Positions 6,475 to 6,501 of a stretch of 6,501 bases of DNA are shown one piece after another. The translations under genes and the position numbers were made by a program. A model generated the notes under the pieces. That model had not been told where the DNA came from and made no database searches. It saw only the letters and a program-made list of their open reading frames with translations. This stretch comes from Alphaproteobacteria bacterium (GTDB lineage Bacteria; Pseudomonadota; Alphaproteobacteria; Micropepsales; Micropepsaceae): assembly GCA_019508105.1 (NCBI GenBank), contig JAEKMB010000308.1:1-6501 (forward strand), written 5' to 3'. How positions within the stretch are numbered: the stretch's first letter is position 1; each line of letters begins with the position of its first letter.

Positions 6475-6501
6475 CCGGGTGGGAATCTCGGGCGGTGCGT
6501 G

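Noticed and set aside
6475..6501. Terminator or new gene after the GIN frame
   Set aside because: Only 27 nt remain before the edge, and they contain no hairpin with a T-run and no start with a ribosome binding site.

Overview
The window reads as chromosomal DNA of a GC-rich Gram-negative heterotroph. A TonB-dependent outer-membrane receptor and several Sec signal peptides fix the Gram-negative envelope. The codon usage, the receptor's plug-domain style and the mix of sugar-acid genes suggest an alphaproteobacterium (Caulobacterales, Sphingomonadales or Rhizomicrobium-like). That placement is an impression, not a measurement. No RNA genes, CRISPR arrays, insertion sequences, phage genes or attachment sites were found.

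Layout, left to right. (1) 1-346, minus: the first 115 codons of an unrecognised secreted protein that runs off the left edge. (2) 347-524: a divergent intergenic region. (3) 525-1577, plus: mannonate dehydratase (uxuA), followed after 45 nt by (4) 1623-2780, plus: an MFS transporter of the anion:cation symporter (hexuronate-type) family that lacks about 36 internal residues, covering TM3 and most of TM4. (5) 2734-3531, minus: a hydroxypyruvate isomerase-family enzyme whose 3' end overlaps the transporter's 3' end by 47 bp. (6) 3554-5554, minus: a TonB-dependent receptor, 22 nt upstream of the isomerase gene and probably co-transcribed with it. (7) 5555-5664: a divergent control region with candidate promoters on both strands. 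(8) 5665-6474, plus: a DUF2807/GIN-type secreted beta-helix protein of about 20-residue SGSG repeats, interrupted by an in-frame TAA at codon 44.

Genes 3 to 6 form a plausible sugar-acid uptake and catabolism locus. The receptor would bring a uronate-type ligand or oligomer across the outer membrane, the MFS carrier would bring monomer across the inner membrane, UxuA would dehydrate D-mannonate to 2-dehydro-3-deoxy-D-gluconate (KDG), and the isomerase would act on a 2-oxo acid sugar. UxaC, UxuB, KDG kinase/aldolase and a regulator are not in the window. The substrate assignment rests mainly on UxuA.

I do not see a new biological system here. The most notable signals are two apparent coding lesions within 4 kb: the in-frame transporter deletion and the nonsense codon in the GIN gene. 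They may be real decay, or errors in a draft or metagenome assembly. Three start codons were decided from ribosome binding sites: GTG for uxuA, ATG at 5554 for the receptor, and ATG at 5665 for the GIN protein.
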